Part shown: positions 1 through 9,290 of the stretch, in pieces | Layout: every line of letters begins with the position of its first letter | Position numbering within the stretch: the first letter of the stretch is position 1 | Program-made: the position numbers and the translations under genes | The notes under the pieces: model-generated | What the model was told of the DNA's origin: nothing | The model's input: only the letters and a program-made list of their open reading frames with translations | Databases searched by the model: none | NCBI GenBank assembly: GCA_017515635.1 | Contig: JAFWFO010000021.1 | Span: 62,001 to 126,000 of the forward strand | From: Selenomonadaceae bacterium | GTDB lineage: Bacteria; Bacillota; Negativicutes; Selenomonadales; Selenomonadaceae | Reading direction: 5' to 3' | Length of the DNA: 64,000 nucleotides

Positions 1-1
1 G

Positions 2-1033
2 ATTGTGATAATTTCCAGCGCGACGCACATCAACACGCCCGGCGAAGAACGTTTTTGGTTCGTGCAACGTCAGGGAATTTTCGCGATTGTCAACGCGGCG
101 ATTGCGGTACTGTTCATGAATTTTGATTATCGGGGACTGCAACAGCACGGCAAAAAACTTTACATTTTCAACTTGATAATTTTGGTGGCGGTCATGCTTT
201 TCGGACACGCGGCACTTGGTGCGCAACGTTGGATTCAAATCGGCCCGATAAGTTTGCAGCCGTCGGAATTCTCAAAACTCATCATGATAATCTGCATGGC
301 GGCCGTGCTTGAAGAGCGTATGGGAAAATTAAACACGATTCAAGATTTGTTGCCGATAGCGGTTTATGTCGGCGTGCCGTTCCTGCTCGTCTTGAAGCAA
401 CCGGACTTGGGCACGTCGCTGGTCTTCATGGCGATTTTTTTCGGAATGGTTATCGCGTGCGGGATGCCGTGGAAATTTTTCTTCGGGATTGTCGTCGCGG
501 GCATTGCGTCGTTTCCGTTGCTATGGCAGTTCATGAAAGATTATCAGAAAATGCGAATCATGGTTTTCATTGATCCGAACGTTGACCCGCTCGGCTCCGG
601 CTATCACATAATCCAATCAAAAATCGCAATCGGTTCGGGAATGCTGTTCGGCAAGGGACTTTTTGAAGGCACGCAAAGTCAGCTGAATTTTTTGCCCGAA
701 AACCACACGGATTTTATTTTCGCGGTTGTCGGTGAGGAACTCGGTTTTGTCGGCGCGGTCGTGTTGTTGCTGTTGTATCTGATTGTTCTTTGGCGCGGAA
801 TTCAAATCGCTAAAGAAGCGGGCGACGTTTTCGGCAGACTTTTGGCGGTCGGGATAACGTCAATGCTCGCGTTCCACGTGCTTGTTAATGTCGGCATGAC
901 AACGGGGATTATGCCCGTGACGGGAATTCCGTTGCCGCTGATGAGTTACGGAATCAGCTCGTTGACGACGAATATTTTGGCGATAGCAATTCTGCTGAAC
1001 ATTAACATGCACAAACAAAAATTCTTATGGTAG
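2..1033 (+). CDS. rodA: Rod-shape determining protein RodA, peptidoglycan polymerase (5' end cut off)
   Basis: SEDS-family integral membrane glycosyltransferase that polymerises lipid II into peptidoglycan during cell elongation. The visible part begins inside the first membrane segment (IVIISSATH), so the true start lies upstream of the window. About 340 residues remain. Conserved SEDS features are the QPSEFSKL segment, the PDLGTSL stretch, the long loop with LPENHTDFIFAVVGEELGF, and the C-terminal PLPLMSYG motif. Multiple hydrophobic helices cover the rest. FtsW is the main alternative, but the overall pattern matches RodA better. A repeat-rich 80-bp spacer follows before the next gene. Confidence 0.93.
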   Translation: MVIISSATHINTPGEERFWFVQRQGIFAIVNAAIAVLFMNFDYRGLQQHGKKLYIFNLIILVAVMLFGHAALGAQRWIQIGPISLQPSEFSKLIMIICMAAVLEERMGKLNTIQDLLPIAVYVGVPFLLVLKQPDLGTSLVFMAIFFGMVIACGMPWKFFFGIVVAGIASFPLLWQFMKDYQKMRIMVFIDPNVDPLGSGYHIIQSKIAIGSGMLFGKGLFEGTQSQLNFLPENHTDFIFAVVGEELGFVGAVVLLLLYLIVLWRGIQIAKEAGDVFGRLLAVGITSMLAFHVLVNVGMTTGIMPVTGIPLPLMSYGISSLTTNILAIAILLNINMHKQKFLW

Positions 1034-1108
1034 CTTTAAGCTTTAAGCTTTTAGCTTTTAGGAGTGACGATTTTTCCTGAAAGCTGACAGCTGACAGCTA
1101 AAAGCTTG
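1034..1108. repeat. AGCTTTA / AGCTGAC heptad-like intergenic repeat
   Basis: The spacer starts with tandem AGCTTTAAGCTTT units and ends with GCTGACAGCTGACAGC and AAAAGCTT, so the two halves can fold back on each other. Related strings recur at 18.49, 22.44, 23.17 and 40.18 kb. It lies between rodA and the radical-SAM gene and ends just before the ribosome binding site. Confidence 0.6.
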
Positions 1109-1119
1109 AGGTGAACTTG

Positions 1120-3756
1120 ATGAAAAAACTTTTTGAACTTTTGAAACCTGCGCGATACACGGGCGGCGAATTCAATGCCGTCACGAAAAATTTTGACGCC
1201 GTCGACTGCCGAATCGTTTTGGCGTTGCCTGACGTTTACGAAGTCGGCATGTCGAATTTGGGGCTTGCGATTTTATATTCGATACTCAATCGCCGAGCTG
1301 ATACTTTGTGTGAAAGAGTTTACGCGCCGTGGATTGATGCCGAAAAAATTTTAAGGGGGCAGGATTCAGGCGTCGGGGAACAGGTAAATTCCCTAAATCC
1401 TGACACCCGAATCCTTACCCCTCTGTTTGCATTGGAATCGAAACGCCCTGTCCGTGACTTCGACTTTCTGGGTTTTTCGTTGCAGTACGAAATGATTTTT
1501 ACCAACGTGCTGAACATGCTTGACTTGGCGAAAATTTCTCTGCACGCCGTCGACCGCGCAGATGATGAACCATTCGTTGTCGGCGGCGGGCCTTGCGTAT
1601 ATAATGTCGAACCCGTCGCGGATTTTTTCGACTTTTTCATTGTCGGCGAGGCTGAAGAAGTTTTCGGCGAAGTCGTCGACGTGTTTACCGCGTGGAAAAA
1701 TTCCGGACGGGTCGGCGGGCGAAAAGGTTTTCTGCGCGAATTGCTCAACGTCAAAGGAATTTACGTGCCGAGTTTTTACGAGCCGATTTACTCAGGCGAA
1801 AATTTTGCGGGCATGAAAATTCTTGAGCCGAGTGCGCCGCCGAAAATTTTTAAACGCATTGCCCGCGACTTCGACAAGACGCCGACAGTTGAAAAACCCG
1901 TTGTGCCGTTTTTGGAGATTGTCCACGACAGAGCGATGCTGGAACTTTTTCGCGGTTGCAGTCGCGGCTGTCGTTTCTGTCAAGCCGGCATGAGTTATCG
2001 CCCCGTCCGCGAACGTCGCGAAGAAACTTTGCGGGCTTGTGCGCGAAAATTAATCGACGCCAGCGGTTGGGACGAAATTTCTTTAACGTCGCTGAGCAGT
2101 GCCGATTACTCTTGTCTGGGACGATTGATTGACGACTTGCAAAAAGATTTCCGCGACGAAAAAGTCAGCTTCTCTCTGCCGAGTCTGCGCGTCGACAGTT
2201 TTTCGATTGAGCTTGCCGAAAAAGTTCAGGCCGTGCGAAAAAGCGGTTTAACTTTCGCGCCTGAAGCCGGCACGCAACGCCTGCGCGATGTCATCAACAA
2301 AAACGTTACCGAAAAAAATTTGCTTGATGCGTGCGCCGCTGCTTTCGCCAAAGGTTGGAAGACCGTCAAACTTTATTTCATGATGGGCTTGCCGACGGAA
2401 ACTGATGACGACCTGCGCGGGATTGCCGATTTGGCGCAGAAAGTTGCCGAATTGTACCGCACGATAAAAAATCGCCGCGACGTAAAAGTTACCGTCAGCG
2501 TGTCATGTTTCGTGCCGAAGCCGTTCACGCCGTTTCAGTGGGCACCGCAAATTTCGACGGAAGAATTTGAGCGGCGACAAAAATTTTTGCGGGAAATTAT
2601 TCGCGACAAGGCGATAACTTTCAACTGGCACAACGCAAAACTTTCCGTGCTTGAAGGGGCGTTGGCTCGCGGCGACAGGCGTTTATCGAAAGTCATTGAA
2701 ACTGCGTGGCGAAACGGCGCGAAATTTGACGGCTGGTCGGATTTATTCAAGCCGGAAATTTGGGCTGAAGCGTTTGAGACTTGCGGCGTTGATCCGAAAT
2801 ATTTCAGCGAACGTGAGCGCGAACTTTGGGAGCCGTTGCCGTGGGAACACACTTCGCCCGCCGTCAACAAAAGTTTTCTGCAGGCCGAGTGGGAAAAAGC
2901 TTTGATTGGCGAAACAACCCGCGATTGTCGGCGAACGAATTGCACGGGTTGCGGCGTCTGCATGAATTTGGGCGTCAATATCGTCGACTTTCAGGCAATG
3001 AGGAATGAGGAATTAGGAATTAGGAATGATAAAACTTCCGAAACAATTCCTAACTCCTCACTCCAAATTACTAATTGCAAATATCGCGGGCAAATTCGCA
3101 AGGGCGAAGAAATTTCCGTGCTCAGCCATTTGGATTACATGAACGTTTTCATGCGGGCGTTGCTTCGGTCAAAACTTCCCGCCGCGTGGTCTGAAGGTTT
3201 CAACCCGCATTTGAAAGTTTCGTTCGCGACGGCGTTGGCTGTCGGCGTAACGAGCGATTGCGAATACGTCGACTTTGAATTGACGGCACCGATTGACGCG
3301 GCTGAAGTTGCCAAACGTTTGAACGAACAACTTCCGAAAGGCGCGGAAATTTTGCGGCTGAAAAAACTTCGCGGAAAATCGCAACCCGTGATGTCGCTGG
3401 TTGACTTGTCGCGCTATGAAGTCCGTTTGCCGTTCGATGAAAAATTTTTAGACGCCGCGCAGGTTGCCGTTAAAAATTTCAACGACGCGCCCGAAATAAA
3501 ATTTACACGCGTGACGCCGAAAAAAACCCGTGAAATCGATGCAAAAAAATATCTCGCCGAACCCGTGAAAATATTTCTGACGGGCGACGAGTTATTGATA
3601 AAATTTTCTGTGCACATTACGCCTGAAGGAAGTTTCAAGCCGAGCGAAGTTTTAAAACTTTTGCGCGAACGATTTGATTTCCCCGCCGACGTTTCCGACG
3701 CGAAAATCAATCGCACGGAACTTTTGCACGCGGGAAAAAATCTTTTGGACGTTTAG
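1120..3756 (+). CDS. TIGR03960-family radical SAM protein fused to a TIGR03936/DUF2344 domain
   Basis: Radical SAM enzyme of unknown substrate, conserved in Firmicutes. The N-terminal half has a B12-binding-like segment and then the cluster motif CSRGCRFC near residue 283 (CxxxCxxC), giving a 4Fe-4S/SAM core. The C-terminal ~220 residues are the DUF2344 domain (begins YRGQIRKGEEISVLSHLDY). The ATG at 1120 is preferred over the in-frame GTG at 1111 because GAGGTG sits 6 nt before it. Between the two domains, residues about 627-654 are encoded by a repeat element (ATTAGGA/TTCCTA palindrome) that keeps the frame open. The gene ends convergently with serC, the stops overlapping by 4 bp. Confidence 0.88.
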   Translation: MKKLFELLKPARYTGGEFNAVTKNFDAVDCRIVLALPDVYEVGMSNLGLAILYSILNRRADTLCERVYAPWIDAEKILRGQDSGVGEQVNSLNPDTRILTPLFALESKRPVRDFDFLGFSLQYEMIFTNVLNMLDLAKISLHAVDRADDEPFVVGGGPCVYNVEPVADFFDFFIVGEAEEVFGEVVDVFTAWKNSGRVGGRKGFLRELLNVKGIYVPSFYEPIYSGENFAGMKILEPSAPPKIFKRIARDFDKTPTVEKPVVPFLEIVHDRAMLELFRGCSRGCRFCQAGMSYRPVRERREETLRACARKLIDASGWDEISLTSLSSADYSCLGRLIDDLQKDFRDEKVSFSLPSLRVDSFSIELAEKVQAVRKSGLTFAPEAGTQRLRDVINKNVTEKNLLDACAAAFAKGWKTVKLYFMMGLPTETDDDLRGIADLAQKVAELYRTIKNRRDVKVTVSVSCFVPKPFTPFQWAPQISTEEFERRQKFLREIIRDKAITFNWHNAKLSVLEGALARGDRRLSKVIETAWRNGAKFDGWSDLFKPEIWAEAFETCGVDPKYFSERERELWEPLPWEHTSPAVNKSFLQAEWEKALIGETTRDCRRTNCTGCGVCMNLGVNIVDFQAMRNEELGIRNDKTSETIPNSSLQITNCKYRGQIRKGEEISVLSHLDYMNVFMRALLRSKLPAAWSEGFNPHLKVSFATALAVGVTSDCEYVDFELTAPIDAAEVAKRLNEQLPKGAEILRLKKLRGKSQPVMSLVDLSRYEVRLPFDEKFLDAAQVAVKNFNDAPEIKFTRVTPKKTREIDAKKYLAEPVKIFLTGDELLIKFSVHITPEGSFKPSEVLKLLRERFDFPADVSDAKINRTELLHAGKNLLDV
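2997..3080. repeat. ATTAGGA-type palindromic repeat inserted in frame in a coding sequence
   Basis: The left arm is tandem GAGGAAT/ATTAGGA units; the right arm is ATTCCTAACTCC units and ends ACTAATTGC. The same repeat family occurs between genes at 6.88, 20.06 and 21.27 kb. Here it adds about 28 residues to the linker of a two-domain protein without a stop codon. Confidence 0.7.
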
Positions 3757-4838
3757 GAATTTGCTTTGCGGAATTTGTCCATGAAGTCCGCCAGAGCTTC
3801 CGCGCCTTCAATCGGCATTGCGTTGTAAATCGAGGCGCGCATACCACCAACCGAGCGGTGACCTTTGACGCCGCTCAAATTTTTTTCCAAAGCTTCGGCG
3901 ACAAATTTTTTCTCAAGTTCTTCGTTCGGCAGGCGGAAAGTCACATTCATAAACGAGCGCGAATCTTTTTCGGCGTGCCCGCGATAAAAGCCGTCCGAAT
4001 TGTCAATCGCGTCGTAAAGCAATTTCGCCTTGATTTTGTTGCGACGTTCCATTTCGCCAAGACCGCCGCAATTTTTAATCCACGCGACAACTTTGCCGAC
4101 AATGTAAATCGCGAACGCGGGCGGCGTGTTGTACAGCGAATTTTTTTTGTAAAACGTGTCATAGCGGAGCATCGTCGGGAGCGTTTCCAAACTTTTTTCG
4201 ACGAAAGATTTTTTCACGACGACGACAACGACACCTGCCGCGCCAAGATTTTTTTGGACGCCCGCATAAATCAGCGAAAACTTTTTAAAGTCGACGGGAC
4301 GGCTGAGCATGTCGCTTGACATATCGGCGAACAGCGGCACATTGCCCGTTTCGGGGACGTAATGAAATTCCGTGCCAAAAATCGTGTTGTTGTTGCAGAT
4401 GTGCAGATAAGCGGCGTTCGGATTAATTTTCAGCTCGTCTTGACGGGGCACGCGCTTAAAGTTTTCGTCCTTCGTCGACGCGGCAATTTCACCGACGCCC
4501 AAATTTTGCGCCTCTTTGTAAGCGTTGCTTGCGAAAGTTCCGCTCAAAACGTATGCGCCCGGTTTTTCTTTCGTCGCGAAGTTCAGCGGAATCATCGCGA
4601 ATTGCAACGACGCGCCGCCTTGAATGAATAAAACTTCGTAATCGTCGCCCAAGCCCATCAGTTCCAAAATATCGGCTTTGGCTTGATTGTGAACTTTTTC
4701 GTAGGGTTTTGAGCGGTGACTAATTTCGACGATCGACATGCCCGAATTGTCGAAGTTCAAAAATTCCGCCTGAGCTTCGCGCAAAACTTCCACGGGCAAT
4801 GTCGCGGGGCCCGGATTGAAATTGTAAACTCGTTCCAT
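3753..4838 (-). CDS. serC: Phosphoserine aminotransferase
   Basis: PLP-dependent class V aminotransferase making 3-phosphoserine from 3-phosphohydroxypyruvate and glutamate in serine biosynthesis (also used in the B6 pathway of some bacteria). The protein begins MERVYNFNPGPATLP, the classic SerC N-terminus. The PLP lysine is in the AGVQKNLG motif, and the HRSVGGMRASIYNA C-terminal motif is present. The length of 361 residues is normal. The ATG at 4838 is chosen over longer in-frame starts because GGAGATG lies just before it. It sits 74 bp downstream of the condensation-like gene on the same strand. Confidence 0.96.
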   Translation of the reverse strand: MERVYNFNPGPATLPVEVLREAQAEFLNFDNSGMSIVEISHRSKPYEKVHNQAKADILELMGLGDDYEVLFIQGGASLQFAMIPLNFATKEKPGAYVLSGTFASNAYKEAQNLGVGEIAASTKDENFKRVPRQDELKINPNAAYLHICNNNTIFGTEFHYVPETGNVPLFADMSSDMLSRPVDFKKFSLIYAGVQKNLGAAGVVVVVVKKSFVEKSLETLPTMLRYDTFYKKNSLYNTPPAFAIYIVGKVVAWIKNCGGLGEMERRNKIKAKLLYDAIDNSDGFYRGHAEKDSRSFMNVTFRLPNEELEKKFVAEALEKNLSGVKGHRSVGGMRASIYNAMPIEGAEALADFMDKFRKANS

Positions 4839-4912
4839 GAAATCATCTCCAAAAATTTTTGCAACCGTAATTTTACAAGAGATTATCCGAATCGGCAAGC
4901 GCAACAAAATTT

Positions 4913-6751
4913 TTAACGCGGCGTCCGATAATCGGAAGAGAGCAACCACAGTGCTTGATAACGCCCCATTTGCTCCAGCGCGTAACTCATCACCGAAAAA
5001 GTGACTTCAACATTTCTGCGAAGGATGTCGACAAAAAAATCGTGCGGTATAGCCAAAAGTTCCGCTTTGTCCGACAAGACCGTTGCGGAAAGTTTAAACG
5101 GCCGTTCTTCCAAAAGATACGTCGGATTTACGAAAGTATTTTTTTCGATTATGTCCAGCGTGTTGTACCAGCCGTCGCCGGTGTCGGCGTTGCGCGACAA
5201 AATTCCGTCCGCAACGAAAACAAAATTTTTATCAAGCGTTTTGCTCGAAATTCTGTCGCCTTCGTAAAGCGTAAACATTTGCGACTTCCCGACGAAAAGA
5301 TCGATTGTCCCTTCGTGGCGTCCCTGCAAAATCGGCAGTTGCCCGATAAAATTGCGAAGTTTTCTGCGGCGTTCCTCTGCGGAAATTTCTTCGGGCTTTT
5401 CGTCCGCTTCCCGACGGCTGCCAATCCGCTCAAGGAATTCGGAATAACTTGCAATCCAATCGTCCAGAATGTGCCGCAGAATTGTTTTGTAAAGTTCGCA
5501 GAGTTGTTCGATGCCATGTTCCGAAAAAGTTTTTTCGTCGTAGAGGAAACTGAGCACTAAATTTTCCTTGAAGTAATAAAAGTACGCGCCCAGTTTCATG
5601 CCTTGCGAATCCCACGCCCCGCGAAACATAAGTTTACCGTGCGGCTCGGCGGGCGTCGCGATATAGTTCATTCCCTGCGGCGGAACGTCCACCCATCGCA
5701 GACAGTGGTCGAACAATTTGCGTTGCCCCGTCAAATCGTTCAGAATCGTCCAATCGTTCAAGCTGTAAGGTTTCGAGATAATCATTTGGCGAAATTGCGC
5801 ACGAAGAATTTGCTCAACGGTCGAATCGTCGTCGCAAGTCATGCGCACGGGAATCACGTTGAATGTGAAATCATTTTCACTGCCCGACGAAAAAACTTCG
5901 CAGAATAAACAATCGCGTCGCTGATTCGTCAGTTGCAACATGAACCCCCACGCGCTCTGCAAAATCGCCGTAAGCATCATGCGGTTGCCTTGCGAACGCT
6001 CGTTGAGTTCGGAAACAAGTTCGGCGGGAATTGACGTGCGAAAAATTTTTTGACTGTATGCGCCCGAAGATTCTTGCTCGTTGGGAAGTTTGGAAATCGG
6101 CGGCGGGTTGTCGAGAATTTTTGCCCAGTAGTCGCGAATTGCCTCTTGATTTTTCGGCGGAAGTTTTTCGGGAACTTTTGTTGAGTTTGATTCTGCCGGC
6201 GCGCCCGAAATTTGCGCGAAAAAATTTTCCGCGTCGAAACTTTCCGCGATAAGTTGAGCCAACGTCACCAGCACGGCAAATTCGTTTTCACTCGTCTTGT
6301 ACACCGCAAAACGAATCAGCGGATCAAGTCTCAAGTCAAGGTCGCGGCGCGAATCGGCTTCAAAAATTTTTCGGAAGTCGTCGTCAAGATCTGCGCTGTC
6401 CGTCAAGTTGCGGAAAATTACTTCAGGCTTGACCTGTTCCGACGAACGAATGACTTTAACCGTGCGCGTGCCGACATCACAAAAATTGGCGCGCAGATTT
6501 TCGTTGTCGTCAAAAATTTTCGAGACGACGAAATTAAATTTGACGGGACTGACGGAGCCGCGAACTTTGTACAGCGTGTGAACAAAAAAATGCGGCGACA
6601 AAAAAGTTCTGCCTTCGAAAAAAGTTTTCTCCTGCGCGGACAAATTTTTGATCGCTTCAAGCCTGTGGGGATTGTAACCGCTCGTTTGCTTGCCGTAGAC
6701 GCCTTCAAGAATATTTTTTTCGTCGTTGGTGAGTTGCAGGGTTGTTTCCAA
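4913..6751 (-). CDS. Condensation-domain-like protein fused to a cyclic-nucleotide-binding-like domain
   Basis: Residues about 15-440 resemble the NRPS condensation/CoA-dependent acyltransferase fold: a PHFFVHTLYKV opening, the FRTSIPAELVSELNE mid-region and the SLNDWTILNDL segment. The usual HHxxxDG catalytic motif is not visible; the equivalent position reads TLAQLIAESFD. Residues about 480-610 look like a cNMP-binding beta-roll (LYEGDRISSKTL, FVFVADG, LSATVLSDKAELLAIPHDFF) with no DNA-binding helix-turn-helix after it. The TTG at 6751 is preferred as start because GAAGGAGG lies 7 nt upstream; longer in-frame Met starts lack such a site. No adenylation or carrier domain is nearby. Function unknown; a sensory or scaffold role is only a guess. 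Confidence 0.7.
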   Translation of the reverse strand: METTLQLTNDEKNILEGVYGKQTSGYNPHRLEAIKNLSAQEKTFFEGRTFLSPHFFVHTLYKVRGSVSPVKFNFVVSKIFDDNENLRANFCDVGTRTVKVIRSSEQVKPEVIFRNLTDSADLDDDFRKIFEADSRRDLDLRLDPLIRFAVYKTSENEFAVLVTLAQLIAESFDAENFFAQISGAPAESNSTKVPEKLPPKNQEAIRDYWAKILDNPPPISKLPNEQESSGAYSQKIFRTSIPAELVSELNERSQGNRMMLTAILQSAWGFMLQLTNQRRDCLFCEVFSSGSENDFTFNVIPVRMTCDDDSTVEQILRAQFRQMIISKPYSLNDWTILNDLTGQRKLFDHCLRWVDVPPQGMNYIATPAEPHGKLMFRGAWDSQGMKLGAYFYYFKENLVLSFLYDEKTFSEHGIEQLCELYKTILRHILDDWIASYSEFLERIGSRREADEKPEEISAEERRRKLRNFIGQLPILQGRHEGTIDLFVGKSQMFTLYEGDRISSKTLDKNFVFVADGILSRNADTGDGWYNTLDIIEKNTFVNPTYLLEERPFKLSATVLSDKAELLAIPHDFFVDILRRNVEVTFSVMSYALEQMGRYQALWLLSSDYRTPR

Positions 6752-6876
6752 AGAGTTACCTCCTTCGGCGAAGAATTTTTTGGCAACGGATTGATTCTTG
6801 ACGCGTGGCATTTCCCCTGCAAAAAAATTTGACGCCGCGCCGCCGTAATGGTAAATTATTTGCATTAAGCAACGGG

Positions 6877-6918
6877 AGATTTTAATTCCTAATTCCTAAC
6901 TCCTAATTCCTAATTGTT
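6877..6918. repeat. ATTCCTA tandem intergenic repeat
   Basis: Consecutive AATTCCTAATTCCTAACTCC units fill the gap between two divergent genes, immediately before the ilvA ribosome binding site. Same family as the insertion at 2997-3080. Confidence 0.65.
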
Positions 6919-6938
6919 AAAACGGGAGGTTTGAAATT

Positions 6939-8219
6939 TTGAGCGACAAAAAAGCTACTGCGGACACGGACGACGCCAAAACTTTTGACGCCGCCGACGT
7001 TGTCGAACGCACGACGATTGCCGACGTGTACCGCGCCGATAAACAGCTCGCGGGTATCGTCAAGAAGACGAGACTCATCCCGAGCGATTTTTTTTCGGAC
7101 TTGAGCGGCAACGAAGTATTTCTCAAGCCCGAAAACATGCAACACACGGGCGCATTTAAATTACGCGGCGCGTACAACAAAATCAGCCACTTGACCGACG
7201 ACGAAAAAAAACGCGGAGTTATCACGGCGTCTGCCGGCAACCACGCGCAGGGCGTTGCGTTCGCGGCACAAAAACTCGGCGTCAAAGCTGTCATCTGTAT
7301 GCCTGCGACCACGCCGATTTTGAAAGTCGAGGCAACCAAAGCTTACGGCGCGCAAGTCGTTTTGCACGGCGACGGTTTCGACGAGGCTTATCAACACAGC
7401 CTGAAACTTTGCAAGGCGCACGGCTATGTTTATGTTCACCCGTTCAACGATTTGGAAGTCATCTTGGGACAAGGCACGACCGCGCTTGAAATTATCAACG
7501 AACTTAAAGACGTGGACGCGATTTTAGTTCCGATTGGCGGCGGCGGATTTGCTTCGGGTGTCGCGTTGGCTACGAAAGTTGTCAGCCCGAACGTCAAAGT
7601 TATCGGCGTCGAACCGGAAAATGCGGCGTGCATGAAAGCGGCTTTAAACGCGGGCAAAATTGTTTCGCTCAAAAGTTCCGACACGGTTGCCGACGGTTGC
7701 GCGGTGAAGACTGCGGGCGATTTGACTTTCGCTTTCTGCAAAAAATATCTCGACGAAATTATCACCGTCAACGAAATGGAAATTATGTCCGCCTTGTTGT
7801 TTCTCATTGAAAAGCACAAACTCATTGCCGAAGGCGCGGGCGTTTTGAGTTTGGCGGCATTGAATAAACTTGACTTCAAAGGCAAAAAAGTCGTTGCCAT
7901 CGTCAGCGGCGGAAATATCGACATTTCAACTTTGAGCGCGCTTATCGACAAAGCTTTGATTGTTCGCGGACGAATTTTTTGCTTCGGCGTGTTGCTCGCC
8001 GACAAGCCCGGCGAATTGTTGAATGTGTCGCGAATTCTTTCCGAAGAAAATGCCAACGTCATCAAACTCGAACACGATCAAGCACGCGTTACCGACAGCT
8101 TCAAAAAAGTCGGGCTTGAAGTCACTGTCGAAACGCACAATCACGAGCACATTGATCGAATTATCGCCGCGCTCAATCGTAACGGTTACGAGATTGAAAA
8201 AATTGATTTGCTCCGTTGA
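6939..8219 (+). CDS. ilvA: Threonine ammonia-lyase (threonine dehydratase) with ACT domain
   Basis: PLP enzyme converting threonine to 2-oxobutyrate and ammonia, the first step toward isoleucine. The PLP lysine lies in HTGAFKLRGAYN, the phosphate-binding loop is GGGGFASG, and SAGNHAQGVA is conserved. The C-terminal ~80 residues (FCFGVLLADKPGELLNVSRI) form an ACT domain, which in this family usually gives allosteric control. The start is TTG with GGGAGGT about 8 nt upstream. The first ~25 residues are an acidic extension not typical of the family. rsmD follows after 3 nt. Confidence 0.93.
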   Translation: MSDKKATADTDDAKTFDAADVVERTTIADVYRADKQLAGIVKKTRLIPSDFFSDLSGNEVFLKPENMQHTGAFKLRGAYNKISHLTDDEKKRGVITASAGNHAQGVAFAAQKLGVKAVICMPATTPILKVEATKAYGAQVVLHGDGFDEAYQHSLKLCKAHGYVYVHPFNDLEVILGQGTTALEIINELKDVDAILVPIGGGGFASGVALATKVVSPNVKVIGVEPENAACMKAALNAGKIVSLKSSDTVADGCAVKTAGDLTFAFCKKYLDEIITVNEMEIMSALLFLIEKHKLIAEGAGVLSLAALNKLDFKGKKVVAIVSGGNIDISTLSALIDKALIVRGRIFCFGVLLADKPGELLNVSRILSEENANVIKLEHDQARVTDSFKKVGLEVTVETHNHEHIDRIIAALNRNGYEIEKIDLLR

Positions 8220-8222
8220 ATC

Positions 8223-8777
8223 ATGCGAATCATCACGGGAAAAGCACGCGGCTTGAAATTGAAAACTCCCGCAGGACTTGCGACACGTCCGACCGCCGAC
8301 CGCGTCAAAGAATCGCTGTTTAACATTTTGAACGGGCTGATAAATTTTTCGGAACTTGAAACGGTGCTTGACATTTTCGCGGGCACGGGCGCGCTCGGTC
8401 TCGAATCAATTTCACGCGGCGCAAAATCCGCAACTTTTATCGACGCGGCGACGACGGAAATTCTTCGCGAAAATATTCGGCGAACAAAATTCACGGAGTG
8501 CACAATCCTGCGCGGCGACTTTGAAAAAATTCTTCGACGGCTCGGCGAAAAAAGTTTCGATTTAATTTTCAGCGACCCGCCGTATGCAACGGGACTTGCG
8601 CAAAAATCGTTGACGCTCGTCGCGGAACTGAACTTGCTGAAAATCGGCGGACTTATGATTGTCGAACACGGCGCGGCGGAAAATTTGGACTTACCGCAAA
8701 ATTTTTCACTCCTCCGAAAAAATATCTGCGGGAGCACGACGGCATTTGAAATTTTTGAAAGGACAGCATCATCATGA
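8223..8777 (+). CDS. rsmD: 16S rRNA (guanine(966)-N(2))-methyltransferase
   Basis: SAM-dependent methyltransferase that modifies G966 in 16S rRNA of the 30S subunit. It begins MRIITGKARGLKLKTP, typical of RsmD, with the SAM-binding DIFAGTGALGLE motif and the catalytic DPPY motif (SDPPYATGL). Its 184 residues are the usual length. The 3' end overlaps coaD by 4 bp, a pairing common in Firmicutes. Confidence 0.95.
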   Translation: MRIITGKARGLKLKTPAGLATRPTADRVKESLFNILNGLINFSELETVLDIFAGTGALGLESISRGAKSATFIDAATTEILRENIRRTKFTECTILRGDFEKILRRLGEKSFDLIFSDPPYATGLAQKSLTLVAELNLLKIGGLMIVEHGAAENLDLPQNFSLLRKNICGSTTAFEIFERTASS

Positions 8778-9253
8778 AAAAAGCACTTTGCACGGGCAGT
8801 TTCGACCCCGTCACCAACGGCCACATAAACATTTTTGAGCGGGCGTCGCGTCTTGTCGACGAATTGATTGTCGGCGTCTTCATCAACAATCGAAAAAAAT
8901 ATCTCTTCGACATGCAGGAACGCGTTGACCTGTTGCGCGAAGCGACCGTCCATATCGAAAATTTGACGGTTGATTCTTTCGACGGACTTGCCTCCGAATA
9001 CATCAAAGCGAACGACATCAACATGATTATTCGCGGGCTGCGTTCGGCGGCTGATTTTGAATACGAAGTCAACAAGGCGCAAATGATGCGGCATCTCGTC
9101 CCGAATGTCGACACGATTTTTCTGTTGACAGCCCCCGAATTTTTGTTTATAAGTTCTTCGGGAGTTCGCGAACTGGCGCAATTCGGCGGCGAAGTGCACG
9201 GGCTTGTTCCGGAATGCGTGGAGTTTGCTCTGCAGACCAAAAAGAAAATTTAA
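8774..9253 (+). CDS. coaD: Phosphopantetheine adenylyltransferase
   Basis: Transfers AMP from ATP to 4'-phosphopantetheine, the penultimate step of coenzyme A synthesis. The nucleotidyltransferase signature is in GSFDPVTNGHINIFERA (TxGH class), and the conserved IRGLRSAADFEYE and SSSGVREL motifs are present. 159 residues is normal. Translationally coupled to rsmD through an ATGA overlap. Confidence 0.96.
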   Translation: MKKALCTGSFDPVTNGHINIFERASRLVDELIVGVFINNRKKYLFDMQERVDLLREATVHIENLTVDSFDGLASEYIKANDINMIIRGLRSAADFEYEVNKAQMMRHLVPNVDTIFLLTAPEFLFISSSGVRELAQFGGEVHGLVPECVEFALQTKKKI

Positions 9254-9290
9254 TCCCGTCAACCAAAACGAACACGAGAGGGTATGATTT

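Noticed and set aside
6752..6865. ATG starts upstream of the TTG in the condensation-like gene
   Set aside because: They lack a convincing ribosome binding site, while the TTG follows GAAGGAGG at good spacing.
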